Positions 34,905 through 47,902 of a stretch of DNA of 64,000 nt are shown piece after piece (positions within the stretch are counted from its first letter, which is position 1; each line of letters opens with the position of its first letter). The stretch lies in NCBI GenBank assembly GCA_016841765.1, contig JAENYN010000001.1, forward strand, positions 122,262-186,261. Direction: 5' to 3'. The notes below the pieces were generated by a model. That model was not told the DNA's origin. It saw nothing but the letters and a program-made list of their open reading frames with translations, and made no database searches. The stretch comes from Guptibacillus hwajinpoensis (GTDB lineage Bacteria; Bacillota; Bacilli; Bacillales; Bacillaceae_O). The position numbers and the translations under genes were made by a program.

Positions 34905-36074
34905 ATGAACAAAAAAGACATCGCCAACATCCGCAAGCAATTCAAGCCGGATAACGATTTATTGAAAATAAAAGATATTTTTAACGTCTATGTGATGAAA
35001 GAAAGCAGCGATATCTACCACCAGGAAAGCCAGCCGTTTCCGATGCTCGAACAGGAACAACAGGAGCTTTTTCTGAGCAACTTCAAAAAAGTGCTGACCG
35101 GCCAGCTCGATACGAAGCTGTTCGAATTGAAGTTCCAGCGGGAAGCCGACGAGCACAGCCAGCTTATCCTTTATGAAGGGCTGCAGGCTGATGATGTCGA
35201 TGACTGGAAAGATCAGATGCTCCTCATCGTGGAAAAGATGCTGGCGGACAGGCAGTATGAAATGGACGTTGTCATCACCTTCATCCGCGGCGAATATTTC
35301 AAGCCGACGAAAAAGCGGAACGAGGAAGCGGAAACGAGTGAGCGGGACCAAGTGTTCACGCACCCCTTCATCCTGTGCAGCATCAATAAAACGGAAGAAT
35401 CAAAGAAATCATTGCTGTTTGATTATATCGAAAAGCAATTCAAGTATAGCTTTGCGGTCGACCCGATCATCAACCTGAAAGCGCCCGTCGCCGGATTTTT
35501 GTTCCCCGCCTTCAGCGAAAACGCGGCTGATGTCAATCATGTGCTTTACTCGACCGGCAAAGCGAATGAACTGGATCCCTATTTCGTGGAGACCGTGCTC
35601 AACAGTGAGGCATCGCTCACTGCCGTGGAAGATAAAGTCGTTTTTGAAGAAATCGTAAAACAAGTGACCGGCGACCAGCTTGAAACCGGCACCCTTTCCA
35701 ATGTCTATGAAGAAATCAATCGGGTGATGGATGAAAACGAAGAGGAAGATACGCCGAAATTGGACTATAAAGATGTGGAACGCGTCCTGAAAGTAAGCGG
35801 CGTCGAAGATGTGGATACGGAAAAAGTCGAAACGGCCTTCAAAACCGTCATCGATGATGAAAAGTACGAGTTCAAGGCGAGCAGCATCGTTCCGAAATAT
35901 AATTCGAAGTCCATCAAAATTAACACCAAAGTCGCCAACATCTCCATCAGCCCGCAGGATTTAAAATTCGTCAAACAGGTAAGCCGCAACGGCAAACGCT
36001 ATTTGATGATCGAGGTCGATGAGGATACGGAAATCGAAGGCTTTAAAATGATTTCGGAAACTTTTCTTGATTGA
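34905..36074 (+). CDS. DUF4317 family protein
   Basis: 389 residues, SD AGGGAGTGACTTCCG. It begins MNKKDIANIRKQFKPDNDLLKIKDIFNVYVMKES, the hallmark of the Firmicutes DUF4317 family. It is cytoplasmic and acidic, with no membrane segments, cysteines or recognised catalytic motif. Only plus-strand gene between opuE and yerA; flanked by its own terminator. Function unknown. Confidence 0.88.
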   Translation: MNKKDIANIRKQFKPDNDLLKIKDIFNVYVMKESSDIYHQESQPFPMLEQEQQELFLSNFKKVLTGQLDTKLFELKFQREADEHSQLILYEGLQADDVDDWKDQMLLIVEKMLADRQYEMDVVITFIRGEYFKPTKKRNEEAETSERDQVFTHPFILCSINKTEESKKSLLFDYIEKQFKYSFAVDPIINLKAPVAGFLFPAFSENAADVNHVLYSTGKANELDPYFVETVLNSEASLTAVEDKVVFEEIVKQVTGDQLETGTLSNVYEEINRVMDENEEEDTPKLDYKDVERVLKVSGVEDVDTEKVETAFKTVIDDEKYEFKASSIVPKYNSKSIKINTKVANISISPQDLKFVKQVSRNGKRYLMIEVDEDTEIEGFKMISETFLD

Positions 36075-36107
36075 TAAAAGGACATCAAGTTGCTCTTGTT
36101 TATATGT

Positions 36108-36150
36108 AAAAAAGCAGGATGCTCCCAGCTCATGGGGTCATCCTGCTTTT
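36108..36150. terminator. Convergent terminator between DUF4317 gene and camS
   Basis: AAAAGCAGGATG (36110-36121) pairs with CATCCTGCTTTT (36139-36150), with an inner CCC/GGG stem and poly-T on both strands. Confidence 0.87.
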
Positions 36151-36153
36151 CCG

Positions 36154-37407
36154 TTATTGATAAATATGGACGAACGGCTTGTTTGCGCCGGCTTCGCGTT
36201 TGACGATGCTTTCTTCACGGGTCGCTGATGAAATGTTCACTTTGACGGTAACGTCTTTTGGAAAGTACTCCATCACCTGTGCTGCTGTAAACTCCGTAAA
36301 GCCGATGACTTCGGCTTTGCCGTTAAATTCGACCGGAATCTGGATGTCGAGGCTCTGCAGTTTGCCGCCTTGATAAAATCCTGTACCCGTCACCCCTGTG
36401 TAATCAGGGAAATAGCCATCGATTTTTTTCTTGAATGCTTTCATCGTTTTCGAAGCCTGCTCATGGTTTTCTTCCGCTTCTTCCGATGGGAAGAAAACAT
36501 AGTTTTCATCAAGCGGCTGCCATTGGTCCGTTTTGGCCTGGCCGCTTTTGAATTCAGCCTTCGCGAAAAAGCTGCCGGGGACGACCGCTTCCCGCGGCTC
36601 TTCACGGAAAAGCGCGACCGTCACCGGAACATTTTTGGCATCCGGATGCTTTCTGAGCTGCTGCACCAGCTCGGCGGCAATCTTTTTGCCCTCCGCTTCC
36701 ATTTCGTTGAACGGAATCGGCTCCATAACGGGCGGGCCTTCCTCCTGTTTATAATAATGGACGGAATTCATCGACAGCCCGATCACAATGCCGGCGAGCT
36801 CGACTTCTTCATCGCCGTTTTTTTGATAGTACGTGTGTTCAAGAATATAAGACAGGTATTCGGGGCTTTTGCTGTCGCTGACGCCTTCATCTTCAGGGGA
36901 AGCAGGCGCATCATTTTCAATCTCCGACTGCTTTTCGGCATTTTCCCCTTCGCCTTCCTGCCCGTCTTCACTTTCCCCTTCGCCTTCCTGCTCGTCTTCA
37001 TTTTCGCCTTCTGTCTCCTCCGGCTTGTCTTCTTCAGGAGGCTGTTCCTCGGTGACATCCCGCTTAATCCATTTATTGATGTCGTTTTCTTTCAGGAAAT
37101 GGCCTTCCTTGAAAAAATAGTCGTCGATCGGATAGGAGCTTCTGGCGATACGGAAGAGGCCGCGCTCCAATTCTTCCATATCAAGGCGGTTATAAACATA
37201 CTGGTTGACGAGCCCCCTCGTTTCGGACGGCTCAAACGGCAAAATCGTCTGATACGTATCTCCCGGGAGCTTGTACTTCGGAATGATCGCTTTTTCCTGT
37301 TCATCTTTGGTATCCTGGACAACTTCTTCTTCTTTTTCAAAGACCGGTCCGCAGGCGCTTAACAAAAGCAGCGCCGCCAGAGCCGCCACTCCGATTTTAT
37401 TAAACAT
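36154..37407 (-). CDS. camS: CamS family sex-pheromone-type lipoprotein (YerH)
   Basis: 417 residues with lipobox LLLLSACG. CamS proteins are Gram-positive surface lipoproteins, some of whose signal peptides act as pheromones; here the position after ligA matches B. subtilis yerH. Conserved segments are TYQTILPFEPSETRGLVNQYVYNRLDMEELERGLFRIARSSYP and the C-terminal VMEYFPKDVTVKVNISSATREESIVKREAGANKPFVHIYQ. Residues about 115-180 are an acidic low-complexity insert with a repeated EGEGE(S/N)EDGQ unit, encoded by short tandem DNA repeats near 36936-36994. Confidence 0.92.
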   Translation of the reverse strand: MFNKIGVAALAALLLLSACGPVFEKEEEVVQDTKDEQEKAIIPKYKLPGDTYQTILPFEPSETRGLVNQYVYNRLDMEELERGLFRIARSSYPIDDYFFKEGHFLKENDINKWIKRDVTEEQPPEEDKPEETEGENEDEQEGEGESEDGQEGEGENAEKQSEIENDAPASPEDEGVSDSKSPEYLSYILEHTYYQKNGDEEVELAGIVIGLSMNSVHYYKQEEGPPVMEPIPFNEMEAEGKKIAAELVQQLRKHPDAKNVPVTVALFREEPREAVVPGSFFAKAEFKSGQAKTDQWQPLDENYVFFPSEEAEENHEQASKTMKAFKKKIDGYFPDYTGVTGTGFYQGGKLQSLDIQIPVEFNGKAEVIGFTEFTAAQVMEYFPKDVTVKVNISSATREESIVKREAGANKPFVHIYQ

Positions 37408-37449
37408 TGAGCCACCTCATGATTGCGTTATCGATTAGCAAGAATCAGG

Positions 37450-37520
37450 AATGAGGCTGCCGTGCCGCCGCGCGGCCCCCTCTCCAGGAATGCCGCACCG
37501 GCAGGCGGGTCAGCCTCATT
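37450..37520. other. Structured GC-rich inverted repeat between ligA and camS
   Basis: AATGAGGCTG (37450-37459) and its exact complement (37511-37520) close a 51-nt GC-rich interior with further CCG/CGG pairing. On the minus strand no T-run follows, so it is not a classical terminator. It lies between the ligA stop and the camS start and may be a processing or attenuation structure. Confidence 0.5.
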
Positions 37521-37547
37521 ATTTATCTCACTACCGGTTATTATAGC

Positions 37548-39572
<2,025 letters not shown>

Positions 39573-41807
39573 CTATCCTTTTGTGATCGGTGCGAACTTC
39601 GCGAGCAGGCGCTTGATGCCCACCGGTTTCGGGAAAGCGATGTCGAGCTCCATGCTTTCCCCTTCCCCTTTCACGCTCACAACCGTTCCTGTGCCCCATT
39701 TTTGATGGGACGCTTTATCGCCGACTTTCCAGCCGTGTGACTCGCCCCCTGTTGAGGTGAGTCCGGGGCGGGCAGCCGGTTTGCGCAGCGGCCGGTTCGT
39801 GTTCATGCCGCGCGGGGTTGAGGATCCCGAACCGAACGGCGAAGGTTTTTCCGTGTCTTTTTGCATATCTTCGAGCAGCTCTTCCGGGATTTCGCTGATG
39901 AAGCGCGAAACCGGGTTCATGTTGGTGCGCCCGAACAGTGTCCGCATTTGCGCATTTGTGATGAACAACTCTTTTTCGGCGCGCGTGATCCCAACGTAGG
40001 CAAGGCGGCGCTCCTCTTCCATCTCGTCTTCTTCCATAAGCGAGCGGCTGTGCGGGAATACGCCTTCTTCAAGCCCCATCAGGAATACAACCGGGAACTC
40101 GAGCCCCTTTGCGGAGTGGAGGGTCATCAGCGTGACCGCATCCTGCTCCTTCGCCTCGTCTTCGTCCAGCTGGTCGATATCGGCGATGAGCGCAAGATCG
40201 GTCAAAAACGCGACAAGGCTTTTATCTTCATTACTCTTTTCGAAATTCTGGGTGACGGATAAAAATTCCTCGATGTTTTCGAGGCGGCCTTCGGATTCAA
40301 GTGTCTTCTCGTTCTTCAGCATGTCCCTATAGCCTGTTTTATCCAATACTTCATCAACCAATTCAGTCACAGACAAATATTCCTGCATATTCGTCCAGTT
40401 GTTCAATTGCGTTGTGAATTCGCTCAGCGTCTTCACAAACCGTGCGCTCAGGCCGATCTGTTCGACTTCCTGCAGGGCCGAGTACATGGAGATGCCCTGG
40501 GCGGCGGCAAAATTAGCGATTTTATCCACCGTTGTCGCCCCGATGCCGCGCTTCGGCACATTGATGATGCGGGTCAGGCTGATGTCATCATCCGGATTGG
40601 CGATCAAGCGCAAATACGCGAGCAGGTCTTTGATCTCTTTGCGGTCATAGAACTTTGTGCCGCCGACGATCGAGTAGCTGATGTTCGATTTCAGCAAAAC
40701 TTCCTCCATCACCCGCGACTGGGCGTTCGTCCGGTACAGGACGGCGATATCGGAAAGCTTGTACTTGCCGCTTTCAGCAAGGTCTTTCATCCGGCCCGCG
40801 ACAAAATAGGCTTCATCCCGCTCATCGCCGCCGCGGTAGTAAAGTATGTTTTTCCCCTCGTCGTTTTCGGTCCAGAGGTTTTTCGGCTTGCGGTTCGCAT
40901 TTTTTTCGATGACATTGTTGGCCGCTTGCAGGATTTTTTTCGTCGAGCGGTAGTTTTGCTCAAGGAATACGGTATTCGCCTTCGGATAGTCTTTTTCAAA
41001 CGAAAGGATATTGCCGATGTCCGCGCCGCGCCATCTGTAAATGGACTGGTCGGAATCACCGACGACGCACAAGTTCTCGAATCTTGATGCCATCAATTTC
41101 ACAAGCAGATACTGGGCATGGTTCGTATCCTGGTACTCATCGACGTGGATGTACTGGAATTTGCGCTGATAGAACTCAAGCACTTCAGGCACGCGCTTGA
41201 ACAGGTGGATTGTTGTCATAATGAGATCGTCGAAATCGAGGGCATGATTTTTGCGCAGCCGTTTCTGGTAAGCCTCGTAGATGTCGCTGACTGCCTGTTC
41301 ATATGGGCCGGTGGCGCTTTTCGCGTATTCATCCGCTGTTTTCAATTCATTCTTTGCACTGCTGATCGTGCCGAGAATCGAGCGCGGGTCGAATTTTTTC
41401 GGATCGAGATTTTGCTCCTTCACGAGCTTCTTGATGACTGACAGCTGGTCGGAGGAATCGAGGATCGAAAAGTTGCGGTTGATGCCGATCCGGTCGATGT
41501 CCCTCCGCAGAATCCGTACACACATGGAGTGGAACGTGGAAATCCAGATGTCTTCGGCAACCGGGCCGACCAGTTCACCGACACGCTCCTTCATTTCGCG
41601 GGCCGCTTTATTCGTGAACGTGATCGCGAGGATGTTCCACGGCGCCACTTCTTTCTCACTCATCAAATAGGCGATGCGGTGGGTCAGCACTCTCGTTTTT
41701 CCGCTTCCGGCACCGGCCATGATCAGAAGCGGCCCGTCTGTTGTTTTGACGGCATCCTGCTGGACCGGATTCAGGCCGGCAAGCAGCCGTTGACTTATAT
41801 ATTGCAT
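39573..41807 (-). CDS. pcrA: ATP-dependent DNA helicase PcrA/UvrD
   Basis: 744 residues, superfamily 1A 3'-5' helicase for repair, plasmid replication and removal of RecA filaments. Walker [15 protein letters not shown] (about 32-45), motif [28 protein letters not shown] and motif [18 protein letters not shown]; a C-terminal segment ends [18 protein letters not shown], the RNA-polymerase-interacting fold. Preceded by pcrB and followed by ligA. A SOS box stands just upstream of the ATG. Confidence 0.97.
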   Translation of the reverse strand: MQYISQRLLAGLNPVQQDAVKTTDGPLLIMAGAGSGKTRVLTHRIAYLMSEKEVAPWNILAITFTNKAAREMKERVGELVGPVAEDIWISTFHSMCVRILRRDIDRIGINRNFSILDSSDQLSVIKKLVKEQNLDPKKFDPRSILGTISSAKNELKTADEYAKSATGPYEQAVSDIYEAYQKRLRKNHALDFDDLIMTTIHLFKRVPEVLEFYQRKFQYIHVDEYQDTNHAQYLLVKLMASRFENLCVVGDSDQSIYRWRGADIGNILSFEKDYPKANTVFLEQNYRSTKKILQAANNVIEKNANRKPKNLWTENDEGKNILYYRGGDERDEAYFVAGRMKDLAESGKYKLSDIAVLYRTNAQSRVMEEVLLKSNISYSIVGGTKFYDRKEIKDLLAYLRLIANPDDDISLTRIINVPKRGIGATTVDKIANFAAAQGISMYSALQEVEQIGLSARFVKTLSEFTTQLNNWTNMQEYLSVTELVDEVLDKTGYRDMLKNEKTLESEGRLENIEEFLSVTQNFEKSNEDKSLVAFLTDLALIADIDQLDEDEAKEQDAVTLMTLHSAKGLEFPVVFLMGLEEGVFPHSRSLMEEDEMEEERRLAYVGITRAEKELFITNAQMRTLFGRTNMNPVSRFISEIPEELLEDMQKDTEKPSPFGSGSSTPRGMNTNRPLRKPAARPGLTSTGGESHGWKVGDKASHQKWGTGTVVSVKGEGESMELDIAFPKPVGIKRLLAKFAPITKG

Positions 41808-41824
41808 GTTGTTTTACACTCCTC

Positions 41825-41838
41825 CGAACGTTTGTTCT
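41825..41838. promoter_or_regulatory. LexA (DinR) SOS box upstream of pcrA
   Basis: CGAACGTTTGTTCT matches the B. subtilis LexA consensus CGAAC-N4-GTTCG except at the last base and lies 18 bp upstream of the pcrA ATG. The location implies that pcrA-ligA expression is damage-inducible here. Confidence 0.6.
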
Positions 41839-41882
41839 TATTTAATCGTATCCCATTGCTGCCGTTTCGGCAAGCGGAATCT

Positions 41883-42572
41883 TCAGTTATTTTTTACCGC
41901 TTTGACGGTTTTGAGCGCGGTTTGTACATTTTCATAAAGAATGTTCCCGACGACGATCGTATCGGCAATGGCGGCCATCTCCGCTGCCTGTTCTGCTGAG
42001 CTGATGCCGCCGCCGTAGAAAAGGCGGGCATGCTCCAGTTTATTTTTGGCGGATTGCACAACTTCCGGATCGCCGTATGTACCGCTGTATTCCAGGTAAA
42101 AAATCGGCATCCGGAACAGTTTATCGGCCATCATCGCATACGCGCCGACATCTTCAAGCGTAAGATCCGTACGGGCATCGGTCAACCGGGCGGCTTTCGC
42201 ATCACCATTAAGGATGCAATACCCTTCCACAAAAATCTCATCCCAGTTCATGATTTCACCGTATTCCTTCAGCGCCTCATGATGGAGGCCTGTGATCCAT
42301 TCCGGCTTCCCGCTGTTCAGCACTGCCGGGATGAAATAAAAATCATAGCCGGGTGTGAGCGATTCGATATTTGATACCTCAAGCACACACGGCAGCGGAT
42401 AGCGGCGCACGCGGGCCAGCATATTCAGGGTGTTATCGAGCGTCACCCCGTCGGTCCCGCCGACGATGATCGCATCGGTTCCCGATTCGCACACTGCCTC
42501 CAGGTCTTCATCGGAAATCTCTTTATTCGGATCTATTTTAAACACATGCCGCCATTCTTTCACATCATACAT
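41883..42572 (-). CDS. pcrB: Heptaprenylglyceryl phosphate synthase
   Basis: 229 residues. Transfers heptaprenyl from heptaprenyl diphosphate to sn-glycerol 1-phosphate, making an archaeal-type ether lipid in Bacilli. GGGP/PcrB TIM-barrel motifs are [25 protein letters not shown] and [17 protein letters not shown] (phosphate-binding). The SD GGGGGGAAGAAGC precedes ATG 42572. It is located directly upstream of pcrA as in B. subtilis. Confidence 0.95.
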   Translation of the reverse strand: MYDVKEWRHVFKIDPNKEISDEDLEAVCESGTDAIIVGGTDGVTLDNTLNMLARVRRYPLPCVLEVSNIESLTPGYDFYFIPAVLNSGKPEWITGLHHEALKEYGEIMNWDEIFVEGYCILNGDAKAARLTDARTDLTLEDVGAYAMMADKLFRMPIFYLEYSGTYGDPEVVQSAKNKLEHARLFYGGGISSAEQAAEMAAIADTIVVGNILYENVQTALKTVKAVKNN

Positions 42573-42621
42573 GCTTCTTCCCCCCAGGTTGTTCTGAGGG
42601 AATTATACCATATGTTGCACA

Positions 42622-42671
42622 GAGGGTGCCTGACCCCCGGCGCGTTAACGCGCCGGGGGTCAGGCACCCTC
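42622..42671. repeat. Perfect 50-bp palindrome, repeat family A
   Basis: GAGGGTGCCTGACCCCCGGC and its exact complement meet at CGCGTTAACGCG, giving a fully self-complementary 50-mer. It shares GGTGCCTGACCCCC with the hairpin at 7869-7914. It lies between the yerC terminator and the pcrB start, so here it does not act as a simple terminator. Confidence 0.85.
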
Positions 42672-42677
42672 CTATGC

Positions 42678-42712
42678 AAAAAAAATAAGCCGACCACACA
42701 CTCAATCGGCTT
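42678..42712 (-). terminator. Terminator of yerBC
   Basis: AAGCCGA (42687-42693) pairs with TCGGCTT (42706-42712), followed on the minus strand by ATTTTTTTT, 14 bp beyond the yerC stop. Confidence 0.85.
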
Positions 42713-42725
42713 GTCTTTCCATACC

Positions 42726-43040
42726 TTATTTCTGTTCCACTTCTTTTTTCCCGCCATACAGCCGCTCAAGCGTCAGCGCATAGGCGTCGTTGCCGTAGTT
42801 CAGGCAGCGCTTGACGCGTGAGATGGTGGCGGTGCTTGCGCCTGTTTCGGTTTCGATTTTGTGATAGGTGAAGTTTTCGCGCAGCATCCGGGCCACTTCG
42901 TAGCGCTGTGCCAGTGACTGGATTTCGTTAATGGTTGCGAGATCATCGAAGAAGCGGTAGCATTCTTCAACATCTTCAAGTGACAGGATGGCTTTAAACA
43001 GCTGGTCGAGTTCTTTTCCACGCAATTTATCGATTTGCAT
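42726..43040 (-). CDS. yerC: YerC/TrpR-like DNA-binding protein
   Basis: 104 residues of the YerC/YecD family. A TrpR-type helix-turn-helix is seen in ETGASTATISRVKRCLNYGNDAYALTLERLYG, preceded by SLEDVEECYRFFDDLATINEIQSLAQRYEVARML. It is a probable small regulator of unknown target. It follows yerB by 14 bp in one operon. Confidence 0.93.
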   Translation of the reverse strand: MQIDKLRGKELDQLFKAILSLEDVEECYRFFDDLATINEIQSLAQRYEVARMLRENFTYHKIETETGASTATISRVKRCLNYGNDAYALTLERLYGGKKEVEQK

Positions 43041-43054
43041 TCGTATCGTCCTCC

Positions 43055-44128
43055 TTATTTAATCGTCACGTTTTGTTCCAGGCCCGGTGACTCGGGGATG
43101 ATGCTTATCCATGTTTTTCCCGGAACAAGGCCGGCCGGCTCTCCGTTTTCAACCGGGATGATGCGGCCGTTTTCGTTTTTCCATTCGACTTTGCGGAGCT
43201 TGCCCTGCTGGATCAAGTAGGCATTGCCGCCTGATTTCAGGTCGACTTCGCGCCTGCCCGCGCTGTCGATGACACGGTGGCCGGTTTCGACGATGAACAG
43301 GTTGTCGATCAAGACAGGCGTTTCGGTTTCCCGGTCGATCGTTTGTTCATCCATGCTGAAGCGTTCGTATTTCTTCTCGGTTTCGTTGTATTTGTATTGG
43401 GCTGTTGCGTAAGAACGGTCCGCGTGTACAACGGTGACGTCGGTGGCTTCACTTCCGTTTCCATCAGCCAGGCTGCCCAGTTCCTCTTCGGAAAGGAACG
43501 TGTACGGTGCCGGTTCCTTCTCCATATCGACGCCTTTTTGGTCAGCGCCTTTCAGCACGTTTTCATACGTGATGTAGGAATTATGGGGCGCCTTGCGGAA
43601 ATCGGCCCGTTTGAACAGCGTGCCGTCGTAAAACAGGCCATTGATGCTCGGCACATAGCCTGAATCGAGCATTTGCTTTGCTTCAGGGCTGTAGCCGTGA
43701 ACCACATAAAAAGCATTGAAGCCTTTACTCAGTTCAATGTAATAATCCCTTGCGCTTCGGACGGGGCCGATTTTATCAGGCTGTTCACTATGGAATACGG
43801 CAAGCAGCCTTGTGATGTCCCCTTCCGCGAGCACCTCATATATGACGTCGGCTTTATGGAGGCCGGACTGCGGGCGGGCTTTCGGATGATTATTCACCAT
43901 GGCGGCGACCGGGCGGTTGTTGATCTCTTCGTCCGTTCCGATTCCGGTCAGCGGGAATGTATGCTTATATTCTGGTTCATCGGGCTCTACAGGTTCTGGC
44001 TGCTTCTCTCCTTTGTTCTCTTCTTGCTGTTTCGGTTCCTGCTGTGACGTTTTGTCTTCTTTGCTGCACCCGGCTGCGATCAATAAAACAACCAGCAGGG
44101 CCGCAAAAACTTTCACATATTTGGACAA
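43055..44128 (-). CDS. yerB: DUF3048 lipoprotein YerB
   Basis: 357 residues. The signal peptide ends LIAAGCSKE (lipobox Cys about 21); a charged Glu/Lys/Pro linker precedes the DUF3048 domain with NNRPVAAMVNNHPKARPQSGLHKADVIYEVLAEGDITRLLAVFHS and PVRSARDYYIELSKGFNAFYVVHGYSPEAKQML. It is surface-anchored and its role is unknown. Operon with yerC; the gene order matches B. subtilis. Confidence 0.94.
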   Translation of the reverse strand: MSKYVKVFAALLVVLLIAAGCSKEDKTSQQEPKQQEENKGEKQPEPVEPDEPEYKHTFPLTGIGTDEEINNRPVAAMVNNHPKARPQSGLHKADVIYEVLAEGDITRLLAVFHSEQPDKIGPVRSARDYYIELSKGFNAFYVVHGYSPEAKQMLDSGYVPSINGLFYDGTLFKRADFRKAPHNSYITYENVLKGADQKGVDMEKEPAPYTFLSEEELGSLADGNGSEATDVTVVHADRSYATAQYKYNETEKKYERFSMDEQTIDRETETPVLIDNLFIVETGHRVIDSAGRREVDLKSGGNAYLIQQGKLRKVEWKNENGRIIPVENGEPAGLVPGKTWISIIPESPGLEQNVTIK

Positions 44129-44183
44129 GACAATCCAACCCTTCGTACGTCTATTCCTGCACTTACTTTCATACTATAACAGT

Positions 44184-45935
44184 TTACCGCATAATCGAAG
44201 GAAAGAGTACCGTTTTTTTCATGACATCATAGATGCCATGGGGCGTGATCCGGATATACGGCAGATGGGTCGATGACAGGAACAGGCATGTGTAGACCGG
44301 ATCGCTGAACGGAAATCCCCTTTTTTCCAGTTCATCTGTCAGTTTTTGATGCTGCTTGATCAATTCAGGCATCTTTTCCGTGCTCATGCCGCCAAGAAGC
44401 GGCAGCGGGATTTCGGCGGCGATTCCGCCGTTTTCAGCCAGCACCATGCCGCCGCCAAGTTCTTTCATGCGGTTGAATGCTGTAATCATAGCCTCTTTAT
44501 CCTTCCCGATGACGATGATGTCACCGGAATTTGAATAGGAGCTCGCAAATCCTTTTATGCTTGTTCCGAAGCCTTTCAGGATCGTATTGACACGCCAATG
44601 CCCGTTCCGGTCAATCAGCAGCAGGAAATTCTCATCGCTGCCGTCCGGAAGCTCGTCGGCCGATACATCAAAGTTGACGGAATACGGCCTCATGATGACC
44701 GAGTTCTGCATTTCCATCCCGAGCGGCATTGAAAATTGGAAGTCGTCTTCAAGGTCGATTCCCCAGTTGATTTCAAGCGGCTCAAACCCATATGGCGATA
44801 AATCCATGTCATACAATTCTTCATTGACGGGTTCCCCATCTTTCAGCACCCATTTGCCGCCGGCGACTACTGCAGCCGGTACTGGATCGTTTTTATCCTT
44901 AAGAATGTTCAAATGGGCGATCCGGCCGGGTGCAATCATGCCATGGCTGTTTTCGATCCCGTAATGGCGGGCCGGATAGTACGATGCCATCAAATAGGCC
45001 TCTTCAGCAGGAATCCCTTTTTCTATCGCGACTTTGATCATGTAATCGATAAGGCCCTGTTCATAAAACGCCGGTGTCGAGCCGTCGGTTGTAAACATGA
45101 GCTTTTCGTATTGGTCGATGCCGAGTTCATTAATGCCGTCCAGCAAATCCGGCAGGTCCGGCCTGATTGAAGAATGCCGGAGCGGCACGGTATAGCCAAG
45201 GCTCAGCCGCTTTAACACGTCTTCCCCGGTCATTGACTCATGATCGCAATCGATGCCGAGCAGTTTCATATTTACAAGCGTTTTTTCGGAAGCGCCCGGC
45301 AGATGGCCTTCAATCGGCTTACGGAGCCGTTTTGTTTCCTGCATCCAGTGCAGAATCAAGTCGTCGCCTTCGTGCAGAACCTTCGGCCAGGCCGTCAGCT
45401 CGCCGCCCTGCAAGACGCATTCATGTTCAAGCCACGCTTTGATGCGGTGGTTTGAAAATACGTCATCTTCATTCTGTAGTTCAGTCTGCGAATCATACCT
45501 GCACCACCAATAAAGGCTCGCCGGCAGTTCCCGTATGTCTTCGATGAATGTAAACGCTTTCTTTTCTGGCAATTGCAAAGCGAGTACAAGGTTATCATTG
45601 ATGATCGTTGTCGTCCCCTTCATGGACGCATAATGCGCAAGTGTGAGGGGATTATATAACTGAAACGGATGGGAGTGCGGCTCAATATAGCCGGGCACGA
45701 CATAACTGCCGCTGCAGTCTGTGATTTCTGCTGAATCGCTGTTTTCCGGAAGCCTTTCGCCGACATAAACGATGCGGTCCTCATAAATCCAGATGTTCGC
45801 TGTCATCCATTTTTTCAAGACGCTATTTAAATACGTTGCATTTTTCAGTACAAGGTCTGGTGATTTTTTTCCGTCCACTACTGCTATTTGTTCACGGATT
45901 TGTTTGTTTTTCCAATGGTAACGCTGGCGAGGCAT
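44184..45935 (-). CDS. yerA: Adenine deaminase-family amidohydrolase YerA
   Basis: 583 residues, close to Ade/YerA. The metal motif is IEPHSHPF in VVPGYIEPHSHPFQLYNPLTLAHYASMKGTTTIINDN; typical adenine deaminase has PGFIDAHVHIES, so the HxH is retained but the context differs. Further landmarks are HLPGASEKTLVNMKLLGIDCDHE, STDG-like FTTDGSTP and a C-terminal Ade-type domain with LLLIDRNGHWRVNTILKGFGTSIKGFASSYS. Catalytic activity on adenine is unproven for YerA-type proteins. SD GGGGGAAGAGAG. Confidence 0.9.
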   Translation of the reverse strand: MPRQRYHWKNKQIREQIAVVDGKKSPDLVLKNATYLNSVLKKWMTANIWIYEDRIVYVGERLPENSDSAEITDCSGSYVVPGYIEPHSHPFQLYNPLTLAHYASMKGTTTIINDNLVLALQLPEKKAFTFIEDIRELPASLYWWCRYDSQTELQNEDDVFSNHRIKAWLEHECVLQGGELTAWPKVLHEGDDLILHWMQETKRLRKPIEGHLPGASEKTLVNMKLLGIDCDHESMTGEDVLKRLSLGYTVPLRHSSIRPDLPDLLDGINELGIDQYEKLMFTTDGSTPAFYEQGLIDYMIKVAIEKGIPAEEAYLMASYYPARHYGIENSHGMIAPGRIAHLNILKDKNDPVPAAVVAGGKWVLKDGEPVNEELYDMDLSPYGFEPLEINWGIDLEDDFQFSMPLGMEMQNSVIMRPYSVNFDVSADELPDGSDENFLLLIDRNGHWRVNTILKGFGTSIKGFASSYSNSGDIIVIGKDKEAMITAFNRMKELGGGMVLAENGGIAAEIPLPLLGGMSTEKMPELIKQHQKLTDELEKRGFPFSDPVYTCLFLSSTHLPYIRITPHGIYDVMKKTVLFPSIMR

Positions 45936-46150
45936 CTCTCTTCCCCCAATTTTTGAAAGCCTTTTCTTTATACTAGCATACCTTACTTTTTAAAGCACTA
46001 AAGGGATAGTGAAAATCATGTGAAGATTTCTCAAAGTTCCTCAGCATCCCACTGGCTTTTGTCCAGTTAGCGACCAAAAGCAAGGATATCAGGCGTGCTT
46101 TCAGATACAGGATCAAGGCTTTACTTTTTCACGAAGGAGGTGGATTGAAA

Positions 46151-46423
46151 ATGATCAGGCCAAATATCGGCATATTGAATGCGCTGCTCAGAATCACAAT
46201 GGGGCTGACGATTTTGTCATGGGTCACGGCCAGGTTTATCAGGAAGCCGTATATGCAAAATTCGAATATCTGCCTGGCGATGGCCGGCGCGATGAAAGTG
46301 GCAGAAGGCATCACCCGCTACTGCCCGGTGACGGATGCCGCCGAACGGTTTATGTCGCGCGGTGATGACTACGCTTATGAGTTTGATTACGAAGATCAGG
46401 AAGAAACCTATAACCCATCATAA
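46151..46423 (+). CDS. DUF2892 membrane protein
   Basis: 90 residues from ATG 46151 (SD AAGGAGG, 10-nt spacing; a TTG two codons earlier is less likely). Typical DUF2892 start IRPNIGILNALLRITMGLTILSWVTA, a second hydrophobic segment with ICLAMAGAMKVAEGITRYCPVTDA, then an acidic tail YAYEFDYEDQEE. It is a two-helix inner-membrane protein; the family includes the membrane part of YgaP rhodaneses. It is read towards the pur operon. Confidence 0.85.
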   Translation: MIRPNIGILNALLRITMGLTILSWVTARFIRKPYMQNSNICLAMAGAMKVAEGITRYCPVTDAAERFMSRGDDYAYEFDYEDQEETYNPS

Positions 46424-46489
46424 AAAAAACCGGCTTGCAGGGCTGGGAGCCTCGTTATTGAGGATTCCCAGCCCATTGTTGCAAGCCGG
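46422..46489 (-). terminator. Terminator of the purine operon
   Basis: A 60-nt hairpin (CCGGCTTGCA / TGCAAGCCGG outside, GGGCTGGGA / TCCCAGCCC inside) is followed on the minus strand by TTTTTTTT. It lies 124 bp past the purD stop. On the plus strand no T-run follows, so DUF2892 transcripts may read through into the 41-codon gene. Confidence 0.87.
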
Positions 46490-46509
46490 CCAAGAAAGGA
46501 GATGCTTTT

Positions 46510-47902
<1,393 letters not shown>

